Positions 27,948 to 39,066 of a stretch of 64,000 nucleotides of DNA are shown here, one piece after another (position 1 is the stretch's first letter; each line of letters opens with the position of its first letter). The stretch is taken from NCBI GenBank assembly GCA_020852955.1, contig JADYZW010000002.1, positions 1-64,000 of the forward strand, in the 5' to 3' direction. This DNA is from Deltaproteobacteria bacterium (GTDB taxonomy: Bacteria > Desulfobacterota > Binatia > UTPRO1). The notes beneath the pieces were generated by a model. That model did no database searches. It saw nothing but the letters and a program-made list of their open reading frames with translations, and was not told where the DNA came from. The position numbers and the translations under genes were made by a program.

Positions 27948-28706
27948 ATGGCCGACGACGCGAACCAGCCGCCCGCCGCGCCGCCGGCGCCGCGCCCGCG
28001 CCACAACGGCGCCCCCGACCGACGCTGCCAACTCTGCGGCCGCATGGGCCGACGCGGCGACCTGTCGCGCGTCGAGGTGGTGCGACCGCAGGTCGCGAAT
28101 CACATTGCGGCGACGCGCAAGGAATGGACCGGCGCCGGCTTCATCTGCCGTCGCTGCCTCGCGATCGAGAACGGCGGCTACGTCGTCGCCGAGCTCGAGC
28201 GCGAACGCGGCGAGCTCTCCACGATCGAGCTGGAGCTCGCGCGGCGCTCCGGCGAGAGCCTCCTCGTCGCCGAGCACCTCGACGAGGAGTTCCAGCGCAC
28301 GGTCACCTTCGGCCAGCGCATGGCCGACGCGACCGCGCGGATCGGCGGCTCGTGGGGCTTCGTCCTGGGATTCACGCTGATCCTCGTCGTCTGGATCGCG
28401 CTCAACTCGTTCGCCCTCGCGAACCGCGCGTTCGACCCCTTTCCCTACATCCTCCTGAACCTCGTGCTCTCCTGCCTCGCGGCGCTGCAGGCGCCGATCA
28501 TCATGATGGCCCAGAACCGACAGGCGGCGCGTGACCGCGCCCAAGCGGACCAGGACTTCCGCGTGAACCTCAAGGCGGAGATCGCGATCATGAACCTGCA
28601 CGAAAAGATCGACCACCTACTGCACTCGCAGTGGGAGCGTCTGCTCGAGCTGCAACAGATCCAGATCGACATGTTGAGCGACCTGGAGAAGCGGCGCCGA
28701 CCGTAA
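27948..28706 (+). CDS. DUF1003 family membrane protein with N-terminal zinc-finger-like motif
   Basis: 252 aa. N-terminal CxxC pairs (RRCQLCGRMG ... FICRRCLAIE) suggest a zinc site. Two transmembrane helices typical of DUF1003 follow (FVLGFTLILVVWIALNSFAL and YILLNLVLSCLAALQAPIIM), then QNRQAARDRAQADQDFRVNL and a coiled C-terminus ending DMLSDLEKRRRP. The function of DUF1003 is unknown. A fragment nearly identical to the last 52 residues occurs at 47107-47281. The PIN relic follows closely. Confidence 0.88.
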   Translation: MADDANQPPAAPPAPRPRHNGAPDRRCQLCGRMGRRGDLSRVEVVRPQVANHIAATRKEWTGAGFICRRCLAIENGGYVVAELERERGELSTIELELARRSGESLLVAEHLDEEFQRTVTFGQRMADATARIGGSWGFVLGFTLILVVWIALNSFALANRAFDPFPYILLNLVLSCLAALQAPIIMMAQNRQAARDRAQADQDFRVNLKAEIAIMNLHEKIDHLLHSQWERLLELQQIQIDMLSDLEKRRRP

Positions 28707-28722
28707 GCCGCTACCGGCAGCG

Positions 28723-29150
28723 TTGACGCACGCGACGCCGGCTGCCGTGGACGCCAGTGTCGTCGTGAAGTGGCTGATGCCGACTTCGCCGCGCGAGCGG
28801 GACATGCCGGCGGCGCTGACGCTTCTCGAGGCGATCCGAGCAGGCTCGAGCGAGCCGCGGCAACCGCCCCACTGGCTCGCGGAGGTCACCGCCGTGATGA
28901 CGCACCTCGAGCCGGCCACCGCCATCGAGACCGCGCAGTTCCTCCATGCGCTCGATCTCCCGGTCCTGGACGAGCCCGAGGTGTACGTCGAGGCGTACCG
29001 CCTCGCCGTCCGGCTCCGCCACCACGTCTTCGACACCCTCTACCACGCGGTCACCCGCTGCGAGCCGGAAGCGGTGTGCGGCTCCTCGCGCGAACGCCCG
29101 AGCCGACGCCCGGGCATTCGCCCGCCGTCTTTCCGATGGACGGTCCTCGC
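28723..29150 (+). pseudogene. PIN-domain (VapC-like) gene with frameshift
   Basis: TTG- or GTG-started frame with PIN features: the first Asp in VDASVVVKWLMP, then HWLAEVTAVM and LRHHVFDTLYHAVTRCEPEAV. Just where the last acidic site should follow, the frame slips: the expected TADxRF-like element appears in another frame as ADARAFARRLSDGRS. The ORF reads on in the wrong frame into the next gene. No VapB-like partner is adjacent. A disabled endoribonuclease toxin relic is the best reading. Confidence 0.5.
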
Positions 29151-29202
29151 CGCTTCGCGCTACCCTCGACGCGTCCGACCGAACCGAGGAGGTCCTCGTC
29201 CG

Positions 29203-30405
29203 ATGGTGATTCGTCTTCATCTCGCCCGGCACCTCGCCCTGTGCGTCGTCGCGCTCCTCTCCCCCGCGACCGCACGCGCCGCCGACGGCGACGTGCTCGC
29301 CTGGAACCGCAACAACGCGTGGGTGGTGCCGATCCCGATCGAGCTCTTCGTCGGGCCGGTGTCGTTCGGCGGCTGGGACGCCGACGCCTTCGCCTTCCGC
29401 TACCCGAACGCGGGCGACCCGAAGGTCGTCGAGGTGGCCGTGTTCAGCACGGGCTACCCGTTCGGCCCCTCATACACCGCGCTCGGCAAAGCGTCCGGCG
29501 GCGCGGGACTCAAGCTCAAGTTCAAGATCGCCGACCCCGTCCACGGCGACGGCAAGCTCGAGGTCGTGATGGATCCGGGCTTGCACCTCTTCACGGGGAC
29601 CGTGAAGTTCGGCGGCCCGAAGCGCAAGGGCCAGTTCATCGGCGTCTACGACCGGACGCTCCCCGGCACCCCGGACAACCACGACCTCTCGCTCCGCGTC
29701 GCCTTCACCCAGAAGCAGAAGGAGAAGGGCCTCAAGTACGGCGGCAAGGCGACGGTGCTGGTGGCGCTCGAGAACACCGGCACACAGGCCTTCCCGCAGG
29801 GCGTCCAGGAACTCCGCCTCGCGTTCACGTTCGCGCCGGGGAACGGCGGCATGCCCTTTCCGGTGCAGATCCTGAAGATCCTCACCATCGACGGGCTCCG
29901 CGACTTCGATTTCGATCTCGACCCCGGCGAGATGGCGCCCCTCAGGACATCGCTCGCCGTCAAGGACGTGTTGCTCCTCGGGGTGCAGTTCCTGGTGCCG
30001 AGCGAGGCCGCCGGGCACGACCTCACGGTGATCGCCGACCTCCCGCCCGTCGACCCCGGCGAGCCGAACCCGATCGTGCAGACCGATCAGGACACGGCGC
30101 CCATCGTCGGCCTGCGCCTCGCGGTGAAGCTCCGGAACATCAACGACCAGAACCCGATCCACATCGTGCTCGACGACGGCCGCCCGGCGAGCGAGCAGTT
30201 CACCGAGGAGAACCGTATCACGCCGGGCGGCTCGCGAACGATCAAGTTCGGCGATCTGCGCGTCGGCGACGTGCTGGAGTTCATCGCCGGACGCCAGGGC
30301 ACGATCCTCGACACGTGCTCGGGCACCGTCCTCCAGTCGGGCAAAGCCACCGTCACCTGGGACGCCGCCCAGCCGCCATTCCTGCGTCTCACCTGCGGCG
30401 GTTGA
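29203..30405 (+). CDS. Secreted protein of unknown function
   Basis: 400 aa from ATG 29203 (GAGGAGG about 11 nt upstream). The Sec signal peptide VIRLHLARHLALCVVALLSP ends with ATARA. The mature part is beta-rich and Gly/Asp/Lys-rich (KLKFKIADPVHGDGKLEVV, AALENTGTQAFPQGVQELRL-like), with a C-terminal domain (FGDLRVGDVLEFIAGRQGT ... LRLTCGG) containing two Cys that could form a disulfide. No family recognised. Probably extracellular or periplasmic. 154 bp without a visible gene follow. Confidence 0.7.
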   Translation: MVIRLHLARHLALCVVALLSPATARAADGDVLAWNRNNAWVVPIPIELFVGPVSFGGWDADAFAFRYPNAGDPKVVEVAVFSTGYPFGPSYTALGKASGGAGLKLKFKIADPVHGDGKLEVVMDPGLHLFTGTVKFGGPKRKGQFIGVYDRTLPGTPDNHDLSLRVAFTQKQKEKGLKYGGKATVLVALENTGTQAFPQGVQELRLAFTFAPGNGGMPFPVQILKILTIDGLRDFDFDLDPGEMAPLRTSLAVKDVLLLGVQFLVPSEAAGHDLTVIADLPPVDPGEPNPIVQTDQDTAPIVGLRLAVKLRNINDQNPIHIVLDDGRPASEQFTEENRITPGGSRTIKFGDLRVGDVLEFIAGRQGTILDTCSGTVLQSGKATVTWDAAQPPFLRLTCGG

Positions 30406-30559
30406 CGACCGCCGGGCCGCGCGGCGTGAACTGCGCGCGCCGCGGGCGCGGTGATCGCGATGATCCGCGCCCTCGCGGCCGAGCGCGCGCGCCACGGCGG
30501 AAGGCCTTGCCTCTCGTCGGCGACGGAGGCTACTCGATCTTCTGACCCGGAGCGCGCGC

Positions 30560-31255
30560 ATGGCTCTCGAGGAATACCGCCGTAAACGGCGCTTCGGCGT
30601 CACGACCGAGCCCAGGGGCGCCGCCACGCCCCGCCAGCGCGCCCGGAAGCTCCGCTTCGTCGTCCAGAAGCACCGCGCCGGCCGCTTGCACTACGACTTC
30701 CGCCTCGAGTGGGACGGCGTGCTCCTGTCGTGGGCGGTGCCCAAGGGGCCGTCGCTCGACCCGCGCGTGAAGCGGCTCGCGGTGCGGGTCGAGGACCACC
30801 CGATCGAGTACGCGAAGTTCGAGGGGGTGATCCCGGCCGGCGAATACGGCGGCGGCACGGTGATGCTCTGGGACCGGGGCACCTGGACGCCCGACGAGCC
30901 CGACGTCGCCAAGCACCTCGCCAAGGGCGATCTCAAGTTCGCCCTCCACGGCAGGAAGCTCGCGGGCTCGTGGGTGCTCGTCCGGACGCGCGGCTACCAG
31001 GGAGACGAGAGCTGGCTCCTCATCAAGCACCGCGACGAGGCGGCGTCGACGCGCGACGTCACCACCGCGAAGCCGCGCTCGGTCGTGAGCGACCGCCTGC
31101 TCGCGGAGATCGCGTTCGAAGAGGGCGGCGACGTGCGGCAGGCCGTCACCGCCGACCCGCCGAGCGCGGTCGCGGCGGCGCTCCGCGACCCGCGGACGGC
31201 GCGGCGCAAGCGCAAGCGCGCGCCCGCCGTCCGGCATTCGAAGCGCGCCTCGTGA
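30560..31255 (+). CDS. Stand-alone LigD-type 3'-phosphoesterase (DNA polymerase ligase PE domain)
   Basis: 231 aa. The conserved phosphoesterase core is intact: FVVQKHRAGRLHYDFRLEWD, LLSWAVPKGPSLDP, VEDHPIEYAKFEGVIPAGEY, GGGTVMLWDRGTW, and SWLLIKHRDEAAS. In LigD this domain trims 3'-ends during non-homologous end joining. Here it stands alone with a basic C-terminal tail (RRKRKRAPAVRHSKRAS); no Ku or ligase is nearby. Its stop overlaps the next start (GTGA). Confidence 0.9.
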   Translation: MALEEYRRKRRFGVTTEPRGAATPRQRARKLRFVVQKHRAGRLHYDFRLEWDGVLLSWAVPKGPSLDPRVKRLAVRVEDHPIEYAKFEGVIPAGEYGGGTVMLWDRGTWTPDEPDVAKHLAKGDLKFALHGRKLAGSWVLVRTRGYQGDESWLLIKHRDEAASTRDVTTAKPRSVVSDRLLAEIAFEEGGDVRQAVTADPPSAVAAALRDPRTARRKRKRAPAVRHSKRAS

Positions 31256-32850
31256 CCGACGGCGATCCGCCCGCGCCGGGCGCGAGCTCCGCCACGCCTG
31301 GAGCCGTGGCCTCCTTCGCTCCCCCCGCGCCGGCACGTCCGCCCGGCGTGGCGCCTCCGTCGGCGCCCGCGACGACGCCGCCGCGCGCCATGGCGCTCAC
31401 GACGGCGATCTTCGTGCGCGCGCTCGGCCTCGTGTACCTGATCGCGTTCCTCTCGCTGCGCGTGCAGCTGCTCGGCCTCTTCGGCGCCCACGGCATCCTG
31501 CCGATCGCCGACTACCTCGACGCCGCCGCCGAGGGCCTCGGCGCGGAGCGCTACCGATTCCTGCCGACGCTCGCCTGGCTCGACGCGAGCGACGCGACCC
31601 TGCGCCACCTCTGCGACGTCGGCGCCGCACTCGCGCTCGCCGTCGTCGCCGGCCTCGTGCCCGGGCCGTGCCTCCTCGCGCTCTGGGCGCTCTACCTCTC
31701 GTTCGTGAGCGTCGGACGCGTGTTCCTCGGCTTCCAGTGGGACAACCTGCTGCTCGAGACCGGGCTCCTCGCGGTCCTCGTCGCGCCGTGGTCCCTCCGG
31801 CCGCGGCTCGCGACCGCGCCGGAGCCGTCGCGCCTCGCGGTCTGGCTGCTGCGCTGGCTGCTCTTCCGGCTGATGTTCGCGTCGGGGGTCGTGAAACTCG
31901 TGCACGACGATCCGGCGATGCCGACGTGGCACGACCTGACCGCCCTCGCCTACCACTACGAGACCCAGTGCCTGCCGCCCTGGACGGCCTGGTACGCCCA
32001 CCACCTGCCGCTCTGGTGGCAGCGCCTGTCGTGCGCGCTCATGTTCGTGATCGAGCTCGCGCTGCCGTTCGCGATCTTCGGTCCGCGGCGCGCGCGACTC
32101 GCGGCCGCGGTCGGGTTCGTCGGCCTGCAGCTGCTCATCCTCGGGACCGGCAACTACACCTACTTCAACTGGCTCACGATCACGCTGGCGCTGATGCTCT
32201 CCGACGACCGCGCGCTCGCCGCGCTCCTTCCCGCCGGACTCACGCGCGGCGCGCACGCGACGACGGCGCGCGCCGCCCCGAGCCGGCTCCACGCGATCGT
32301 GGCGACACCTATCCTTCTCGTGCTCGCGGTCGCGAGCGTCCTCGTGTTCGGGCGGCAGATGACGGGCGTCGAGCCGCTGCCCGCGCTCGCGCGTCCGCTC
32401 CTGGGGCAGCTCGGGCCGCTTCGCAGCGTAAACGGCTACGGCCTCTTCGCGCGCATGACGACGGTGCGGAACGAGATCGTCATCGAGGGCAGCGACGACG
32501 GCACGAATTGGCTGCCGTACGAGTTTCCCTGGAAGCCCGGCGACGTCATGCGGCGTCCGGCGTTCGTCGCCCCGCACCAGCCGCGCCTCGACTGGCAGAT
32601 GTGGTTCGCCGCGCTCACGCCCTATCGCGCCAACCCCGAACAGTGGTTCGCGCGCCTTCTCGGAAAGCTCCTCGACGGCGAGCCGACGGTGCTCGCGCTC
32701 TTCGCCGCCAGCCCCTTCCCCGACCGCCCGCCGCGCTACGTCCGCGCGGTCGCGTGGGAGTACCACTTCACCGCGCCCGGCGACGCGAGCGGCGCCTGGT
32801 GGCGGCGCGAGCCGCGCGGCGTGTACGCGCCGCCCAGCTCGCGCCGCTGA
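31252..32850 (+). CDS. Lipase maturation factor (LMF1)-like membrane protein
   Basis: 532 aa from GTG 31252 (coupled) or 486 aa from ATG 31390. Multiple hydrophobic helices run through the first two thirds (AIFVRALGLVYLIAFLSLRV, FGFQWDNLLLETG-like, NYTYFNWLTITLALM). The soluble end has the LMF signature (LPYEFPWKPGDVMRRPAFVA, PHQPRLDWQMWFAAL). In animals LMF1 helps fold secreted lipases; bacterial members are uncharacterised. The Pro/Ala-rich first 40 residues favour the internal ATG, the overlap favours the GTG. Confidence 0.85.
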   Translation: MTDGDPPAPGASSATPGAVASFAPPAPARPPGVAPPSAPATTPPRAMALTTAIFVRALGLVYLIAFLSLRVQLLGLFGAHGILPIADYLDAAAEGLGAERYRFLPTLAWLDASDATLRHLCDVGAALALAVVAGLVPGPCLLALWALYLSFVSVGRVFLGFQWDNLLLETGLLAVLVAPWSLRPRLATAPEPSRLAVWLLRWLLFRLMFASGVVKLVHDDPAMPTWHDLTALAYHYETQCLPPWTAWYAHHLPLWWQRLSCALMFVIELALPFAIFGPRRARLAAAVGFVGLQLLILGTGNYTYFNWLTITLALMLSDDRALAALLPAGLTRGAHATTARAAPSRLHAIVATPILLVLAVASVLVFGRQMTGVEPLPALARPLLGQLGPLRSVNGYGLFARMTTVRNEIVIEGSDDGTNWLPYEFPWKPGDVMRRPAFVAPHQPRLDWQMWFAALTPYRANPEQWFARLLGKLLDGEPTVLALFAASPFPDRPPRYVRAVAWEYHFTAPGDASGAWWRREPRGVYAPPSSRR

Positions 32851-32859
32851 GCACCGAGT

Positions 32860-34290
<1,431 letters not shown>

Positions 34291-34422
34291 TGAAACTGCT
34301 TCCTTTCGGATGGTCGGAGCGGCGGTCGATTCCGACCGGCTCCGGCAAAGGGAAATGGGGGCGTTCGTCGTGGGACGAGCAGTCGCGCTCAGCGCGTCGG
34401 CCGCGGATGCCTCGAACGCCGA

Positions 34423-34848
34423 TCAACCACGGGCGCTGCGCTTGGTGGACGCGCGCCGGGCCGCGGTTTCCGGCTTCGCGATCGGCACGATGTGCACGTG
34501 CCCGCCGCGAATGCCGCTGCGGATCTCGAGATCGGCCAACAGGGTTTCCAGCTCCTGTTGGTCGTCCATCGAGACCCCGATGAAAAAGAGGATGCTGCCC
34601 CGCCGGCGGGTCCGCCGCTGCGAGAACGTCCGCAGCCGGTCGTGACACCGCTTCTTCTTGAGATCGCTCCGCAACACCGTCTCGCCGTATGCGACGCGGC
34701 GCCGGACGGGGCTCATGCGGAGGATCTCCGGCTCCTCCGGTCCCGGGGCTTCCAAGGACAGGGAGTAGCCGAGCTCGCTGACGTGCCGGGTGAGCTCGCG
34801 GCGCAGGTGCAGGCGATGAGGATCGATCGTGGCCACGTTCAGCGCCAC
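34423..34848 (-). CDS. Conserved-looking hypothetical protein
   Basis: About 141 aa from GTG 34848 (GTG 34836 is possible). It starts ALNVATIDPHRLHLRRELTR, contains RRRVAYGETVLRSDLKKKRC and FSQRRTRRRGSILFFIGVSM, and ends in a short basic tail. It is charged with no signal peptide and no known motif. It precedes rhlE on the same strand. The region upstream (34849-35129) holds no recognisable gene and must contain the divergent moxR promoter. Confidence 0.45.
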   Translation of the reverse strand: MALNVATIDPHRLHLRRELTRHVSELGYSLSLEAPGPEEPEILRMSPVRRRVAYGETVLRSDLKKKRCHDRLRTFSQRRTRRRGSILFFIGVSMDDQQELETLLADLEIRSGIRGGHVHIVPIAKPETAARRASTKRSARG

Positions 34849-35129
34849 CCTCGGCCGTATGCCTGCATCTGCGTTGCCATGTGTCGATCGGATCGCGAAG
34901 CGGGCACCCGGGGACGCGCGCGGCTGCAGGAGAACCAAGGAAGGAACGGTCCGGAGAAGCGTGCGGCGGCGGGGGCTCGCGTCGAACAGCTTGTTACTCG
35001 GTACCCTACCAGGGTCCGGGCGGCCGTACAACCAATCGGCTTCGCGGTCGGGAGCTCGGCCGGGCGGGAGCCGCGAATGCCGTCAACCCGTCTTTACGGT
35101 CGGACGTTTTCTGGTATCCCCACGTCCCC

Positions 35130-36119
35130 ATGGATACCGGCATCGCGGCCGTGAACGACCGCATCAAAGAGGGCTCGACCTTCCTCTACCGGCTGCGCGA
35201 GGAGATCGGCACGGTCATCGTCGGACAGCGCTACCTGGTCGATCGGCTGCTGATCGGGCTGCTCGCGGGTGGCCACGTGCTGCTCGAGGGCGTGCCTGGC
35301 CTGGCGAAGACGCTCGCCGTGAAGACCCTGGCCCAGGCGATCTCGGCGACCTTCCGCCGCATCCAGTTCACGCCCGACCTCCTGCCGGCCGACCTGATCG
35401 GCACCATGATCTACAACCCGCGCGACGGGGTCTTCACGGTGAAGCAGGGGCCGATCTTCGCGCAGCTGATCCTCGCCGACGAGATCAACCGCGCGCCGGC
35501 GAAGGTGCAGAGCGCGCTCCTCGAAGCCATGCAGGAGGACCAGGTCACGATCGGGGACGAGACCTATCCGCTTCCCGAACCGTTCCTCGTGCTCGCGACC
35601 CAGAACCCGATCGAGCAGGAAGGCACGTATCCCCTGCCGGAAGCCCAGGTCGACCGCTTCATGCTGAAACTCAAGATCGACTACCCCACCCGCGAGGAGG
35701 AGCGTCAGATCCTCGAGCGCATGGCGGTGATCGGGAAGCCGCGCCAGGTGACGCCGACGGTGACGCCCGCCGACATCCTCGCCGCGCGCGCGCTCGTCGA
35801 CCAGATCTACCTCGACGACAAGATCAAGGAGTACGTCGTGAACCTCGTGTTCGCGACCCGCGAGCCCGGGACCTTCCAGCTCGACCTCGGACCCCTCATC
35901 GAGTACGGCGCCTCGCCGCGCGCGACCCTCTATCTGACGCTCGCCGCCAAGGCCCACGCCTTTCTCCAGGGCCGCGGCTACGTGACGCCGCAAGACGTGA
36001 AGTCGATCGCGCCCGACGTACTGCGTCACCGGCTGATCGTCACCTACGAAGCCGAGGCCGAGGACATCGACGCGGACGAAGTCGTGAAACGTGTCCTCGA
36101 CGGTGTCCCGGTCCCGTAG
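35130..36119 (+). CDS. moxR: MoxR-family AAA+ ATPase
   Basis: 329 aa from ATG 35130. Walker A LLEGVPGLAKTLAVK, Walker B AQLILADEINRAPAKVQSAL, sensor 1 LVLATQNPIEQEGTYPLPEA and the arginine-finger region QVDRFMLKLKIDYPTREEE are all canonical for MoxR. MoxR ATPases work with VWA/DUF58 proteins to mature or insert cofactors in envelope complexes. It heads a seven-gene co-directional cluster reaching 43684, with 67 bp to the DUF58 gene. Confidence 0.95.
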   Translation: MDTGIAAVNDRIKEGSTFLYRLREEIGTVIVGQRYLVDRLLIGLLAGGHVLLEGVPGLAKTLAVKTLAQAISATFRRIQFTPDLLPADLIGTMIYNPRDGVFTVKQGPIFAQLILADEINRAPAKVQSALLEAMQEDQVTIGDETYPLPEPFLVLATQNPIEQEGTYPLPEAQVDRFMLKLKIDYPTREEERQILERMAVIGKPRQVTPTVTPADILAARALVDQIYLDDKIKEYVVNLVFATREPGTFQLDLGPLIEYGASPRATLYLTLAAKAHAFLQGRGYVTPQDVKSIAPDVLRHRLIVTYEAEAEDIDADEVVKRVLDGVPVP

Positions 36120-36186
36120 CGGATCGCCGAACCGGGGGCATCCGCCGTCCCATGTCGAGCGATCCGCTACCGGGACTCCATGAAGC

Positions 36187-37062
36187 ATGCTGACTCGTGA
36201 ACAGCTGAAGGCGGTGCGGAAGATCCAGATCCGGACGTCGCACCTCGTGTCCGACCTGTTCGCGGGGCAGTACCAGTCGGCGTTCAAGGGGCGCGGGATG
36301 GAGTTCGCGGAGGTGCGCCCCTACCAGCCGGGCGACGAGGTCCGGACGATCGACTGGAACGTGACCGCGCGGACGGGCGCACCGCACGTGAAGCGTTACG
36401 CCGAGGAGCGCGAGCTCACGGTGATGCTGCTGGTCGACGCGAGCGCGTCGACGCGCTTCGGTAGCGTGAAGCAGCTCAAGAGCGCGCTCGCCGCGGAGCT
36501 CGGCGCGCTCTTCGCGTTCTCGGCGATCACCAACAACGACAAGGTCGGGCTCGTGATGTTCACGGACCGGATCGAGCTCTCGGTGCCGCCGCGCAAAGGC
36601 ACCCGCCACGTGCTGCGCGTGATCCGCGAGGTGCTCTCGCGGCAACCGCAGGGGCACGGCACGAACCTCGCCGCCGCGCTCGAGCACCTGCAGATGGTGA
36701 GCAAGCGGCGTTCGGTCGTGTTCGTGCTCTCCGACTTCCTCGACGCGAGCGCCGAGCGCGCGCTCCGCATCGCGGGACGCCGCCACGATGCGATCGCGGT
36801 CGTGCTCGACGACCCGCGCGAGCGCGCGCTGCCGGACGTCGGACTCGTCGAGCTCGAAGAGGCCGAGACCGGCGAGCGCTACGTCGTCGATACGGGCGAC
36901 GCGCGGCTCCGCGAGGCCTTCGCCGAGAGCGCCGCCGCGGCGCGCGGCGCGCGCGACCGCTGGCTGCACGCCGCCAACGTCGACGCGATCGTGATCGGAA
37001 CGGACCGGCCGTACACGGAAGCGCTGCTGCGCTTCTTCCGCATGCGCGAGCGGAGGCAGTGA
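36187..37062 (+). CDS. DUF58 domain (VWA-like) protein
   Basis: 291 aa. The N-terminal DUF58 block (YQSAFKGRGMEFAEVRPYQP, GDEVRTIDWNVTARTGAPHV, KRYAEERELTVMLLVDASAS) has the Asp-x-Ser-x-Ser MIDAS start of a VWA fold. This is the usual second gene of MoxR/Bat operons; it probably binds MoxR at the membrane surface. Its stop overlaps the next start (GTGA), so translation is coupled. Confidence 0.92.
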   Translation: MLTREQLKAVRKIQIRTSHLVSDLFAGQYQSAFKGRGMEFAEVRPYQPGDEVRTIDWNVTARTGAPHVKRYAEERELTVMLLVDASASTRFGSVKQLKSALAAELGALFAFSAITNNDKVGLVMFTDRIELSVPPRKGTRHVLRVIREVLSRQPQGHGTNLAAALEHLQMVSKRRSVVFVLSDFLDASAERALRIAGRRHDAIAVVLDDPRERALPDVGLVELEEAETGERYVVDTGDARLREAFAESAAAARGARDRWLHAANVDAIVIGTDRPYTEALLRFFRMRERRQ

Positions 37063-38084
37063 CGCCCCGGAGACCAGCGCGGCCGCGGGCACGGCCGATG
37101 CCGATGGTCCGTCTCGGACTGCTGCTGGTCGCGCTCTGCGCGGGCGCCGCCGGCGCGGACGACGCGGCGCCCGTGCCGACCGCGTCGCCCGCGCCCGGAC
37201 CGGTCACGGTGCACGGCGCGATCGAGCCGGGCGAGATCACGATCGGCCAGCGCTTCCGCTACACGGTCGAGGTCGCGGCGCCCACCGGCGTCGAGATCCT
37301 GCTCACGCAGCCCGCCGAGAAGCTCGGCGACTTCGACATCGTGGACTTCGGCGACGCGCAGCCCGTCGACCGCGGCGGCCGAACCGTCATCACGCGCTGG
37401 TTCGCGCTCGTCGGATACGCGACCGGCCATTTCCTGGTGCCCTCGCCGCCCGTGCGCTACCGGCTTCCGGGAGAGGACCTCGCCGAGGCGCCCCCGGACG
37501 AGACCGTCGTCGAGATCGCGAGCCTCCTCGCGCGCGAATCGGCGGCGACCGACATCCGCGACATCAAGCCGCCCGAGGAGCCGCCGCGCGACTGGCGCCC
37601 CTACTACCTGCTGGCGGGCGCGCTCGCGGCCCTCGTCCTCCTCGGGCTCGTCGTCCGGCGCGTGCTGCGCCGTCCGGGCCGACTGCCCGTCGGGCCGCCG
37701 CCTCGTCCGGCGCACGAGATCGCGCACGAGGAGCTCGCGCGCCTGCGTGCCCGAGGACTGCCCGAGCAGGGGGCCTTCAAGGAATACTACTCGGCATTGA
37801 CCGGCATCGTGCGCGGCTACCTCGAGCAGCGCTTCCGCGTCCGCGCCCCGGAGATGACGACCGAGGAGTTCCTGCTCGTGACGGCGCGCGGCGGCGCGGC
37901 GCTGCAGGGCGGTCATCGCGCCCTCCTCGGCGCCTTTCTCGGCGAGTCGGATCTCGTGAAGTTCGCGCGCTACCATCCGACGCTCGCCGACGCCGAGCGC
38001 GCGTACGGCGCGGCGGCGCGTTTCGTCGACGAGACCGCGGCGGCGCGCCCCGGCGCGGCGGAGGGGTCGCATGCGTCTCGCTGA
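37059..38084 (+). CDS. BatD-related membrane protein of the Bat operon (DUF4381-like)
   Basis: 341 aa from GTG 37059 (a start at ATG 37098, MPMVRLGLLL, is also possible). Signal sequence MVRLGLLLVALCAGAAGADD, an extracytoplasmic beta-domain (ITIGQRFRYTVEVAAPTGVE ... KLGDFDIVDFG), one TM helix (YYLLAGALAALVLLGLVVRR) and a cytoplasmic helical tail (FKEYYSALTGIVRGYLEQRF ... EMTTEEFLL). This architecture is known in Bat/MoxR operons of unknown exact role. It overlaps batA by 14 bp. Confidence 0.75.
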   Translation: MTPRRPARPRARPMPMVRLGLLLVALCAGAAGADDAAPVPTASPAPGPVTVHGAIEPGEITIGQRFRYTVEVAAPTGVEILLTQPAEKLGDFDIVDFGDAQPVDRGGRTVITRWFALVGYATGHFLVPSPPVRYRLPGEDLAEAPPDETVVEIASLLARESAATDIRDIKPPEEPPRDWRPYYLLAGALAALVLLGLVVRRVLRRPGRLPVGPPPRPAHEIAHEELARLRARGLPEQGAFKEYYSALTGIVRGYLEQRFRVRAPEMTTEEFLLVTARGGAALQGGHRALLGAFLGESDLVKFARYHPTLADAERAYGAAARFVDETAAARPGAAEGSHASR

Positions 38085-39066
38085 CCCCTGGTTCCTCGCG
38101 CTCCTCGCGCTCCTGCCGTTCGTCGTGCGCGCGGCCCGGCGGCCCGCCCGGCGCGCGACGCTGCGCTTCCCGAGCCTCGGCATCCTCCGCACGATCGCGC
38201 CGCGCGGCGCGGGCACGCGGCGCCTCGTGCTGCTCGCGCTCCGCGCGGCGGCGCTCGCGGCGATCGCCGTCGCGCTGGCGCGGCCGCAAGCCGGCTCGGC
38301 CGCGACCAAGATCCATCGCGAAGGCGTCGACGTCATGCTGGCGGTCGACGTTTCGGGCAGCATGCTCGCCGAAGACTTCACGGTCGACGGCCAGCGCGCG
38401 AACCGCCTCCAGGCGGTGAAGTCGGTCGTGAAGGAGTTCGTGGCGGCGCGGCCGGAAGACCGCATCGGCCTCGTGCTCTTCGCGGCGCGCCCGTACACGC
38501 AATGCCCGCTCACCCTCGACCACGGCTGGCTCCTCCAGAATCTCGACCGCGCCGAGATCGGCATGATCGAGGACGGCACCGCCGTCGGCTCGGCGCTCGC
38601 CGCCGCCGTGAACCGGCTGCGCCCGTCGACCGCGAAGAGCAAGTTCGTCGTGCTCCTCACCGACGGCCAGAGCAACGCCGGCAAGATCACGCCGCAGACT
38701 GCGGCCGATGCGGCGGCGGCGCTCGGTATCAAGGTCTATACGATCGGGGCCGGCACCCGCGGCATGGCGCCCTTTCCGACCCAGGACTTCTTCGGCAACA
38801 AGGTCTACCGTCCCATGCAGGTCGACGTCGACGAGCCGACGCTCCAGAAGATCGCGGCGACGACGCACGCGCGCTACTTCCGCGCCACCGACACGCCGAC
38901 GCTGCGCGAGATCTACGCCGAGATCGATCGCAGCGAGAAGACCGCGTTCGAAGCGCCCGAGTACCTCGACTACCGGGAGCTCTATCCCTGGCTGGTCTGG
39001 CCGGCGCTGGCGCTGGTGCTGCTCGAGATCGGCCTCGGCGAGACCGTCCTGAGGAAACTCCCGTGA
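38071..39066 (+). CDS. batA: BatA-type VWA membrane protein
   Basis: 331 aa. Two N-terminal TM helices (PWFLALLALLPFVVRA; LVLLALRAAALAAIAVALAR) and a periplasm- or cytosol-facing VWA domain with an intact MIDAS motif (MLAVDVSGSMLAEDF, Thr in EDGTAVGSAL, Asp in LLTDGQSN), then a C-terminal TM (YPWLVWPALALVLLEIGLGE). Standard BatA architecture; Bat proteins are linked to oxygen and stress tolerance in Bacteroides and Leptospira. Coupled to batB by a GTGA overlap. Confidence 0.92.
   Translation: MRLADPWFLALLALLPFVVRAARRPARRATLRFPSLGILRTIAPRGAGTRRLVLLALRAAALAAIAVALARPQAGSAATKIHREGVDVMLAVDVSGSMLAEDFTVDGQRANRLQAVKSVVKEFVAARPEDRIGLVLFAARPYTQCPLTLDHGWLLQNLDRAEIGMIEDGTAVGSALAAAVNRLRPSTAKSKFVVLLTDGQSNAGKITPQTAADAAAALGIKVYTIGAGTRGMAPFPTQDFFGNKVYRPMQVDVDEPTLQKIAATTHARYFRATDTPTLREIYAEIDRSEKTAFEAPEYLDYRELYPWLVWPALALVLLEIGLGETVLRKLP

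Noticed and set aside
27598..30405. Sequencing or assembly error as a general explanation for the relics
   Set aside because: Cannot be excluded for single junctions, but most neighbouring long genes are intact, and the relics show several different lesions, so error alone is unlikely.
30709..31251. 713-aa frame joining the LMF protein to sequence under the LigD-type gene
   Set aside because: The upstream part is an out-of-frame shadow of the phosphoesterase; the real start is GTG 31252 or ATG 31390.
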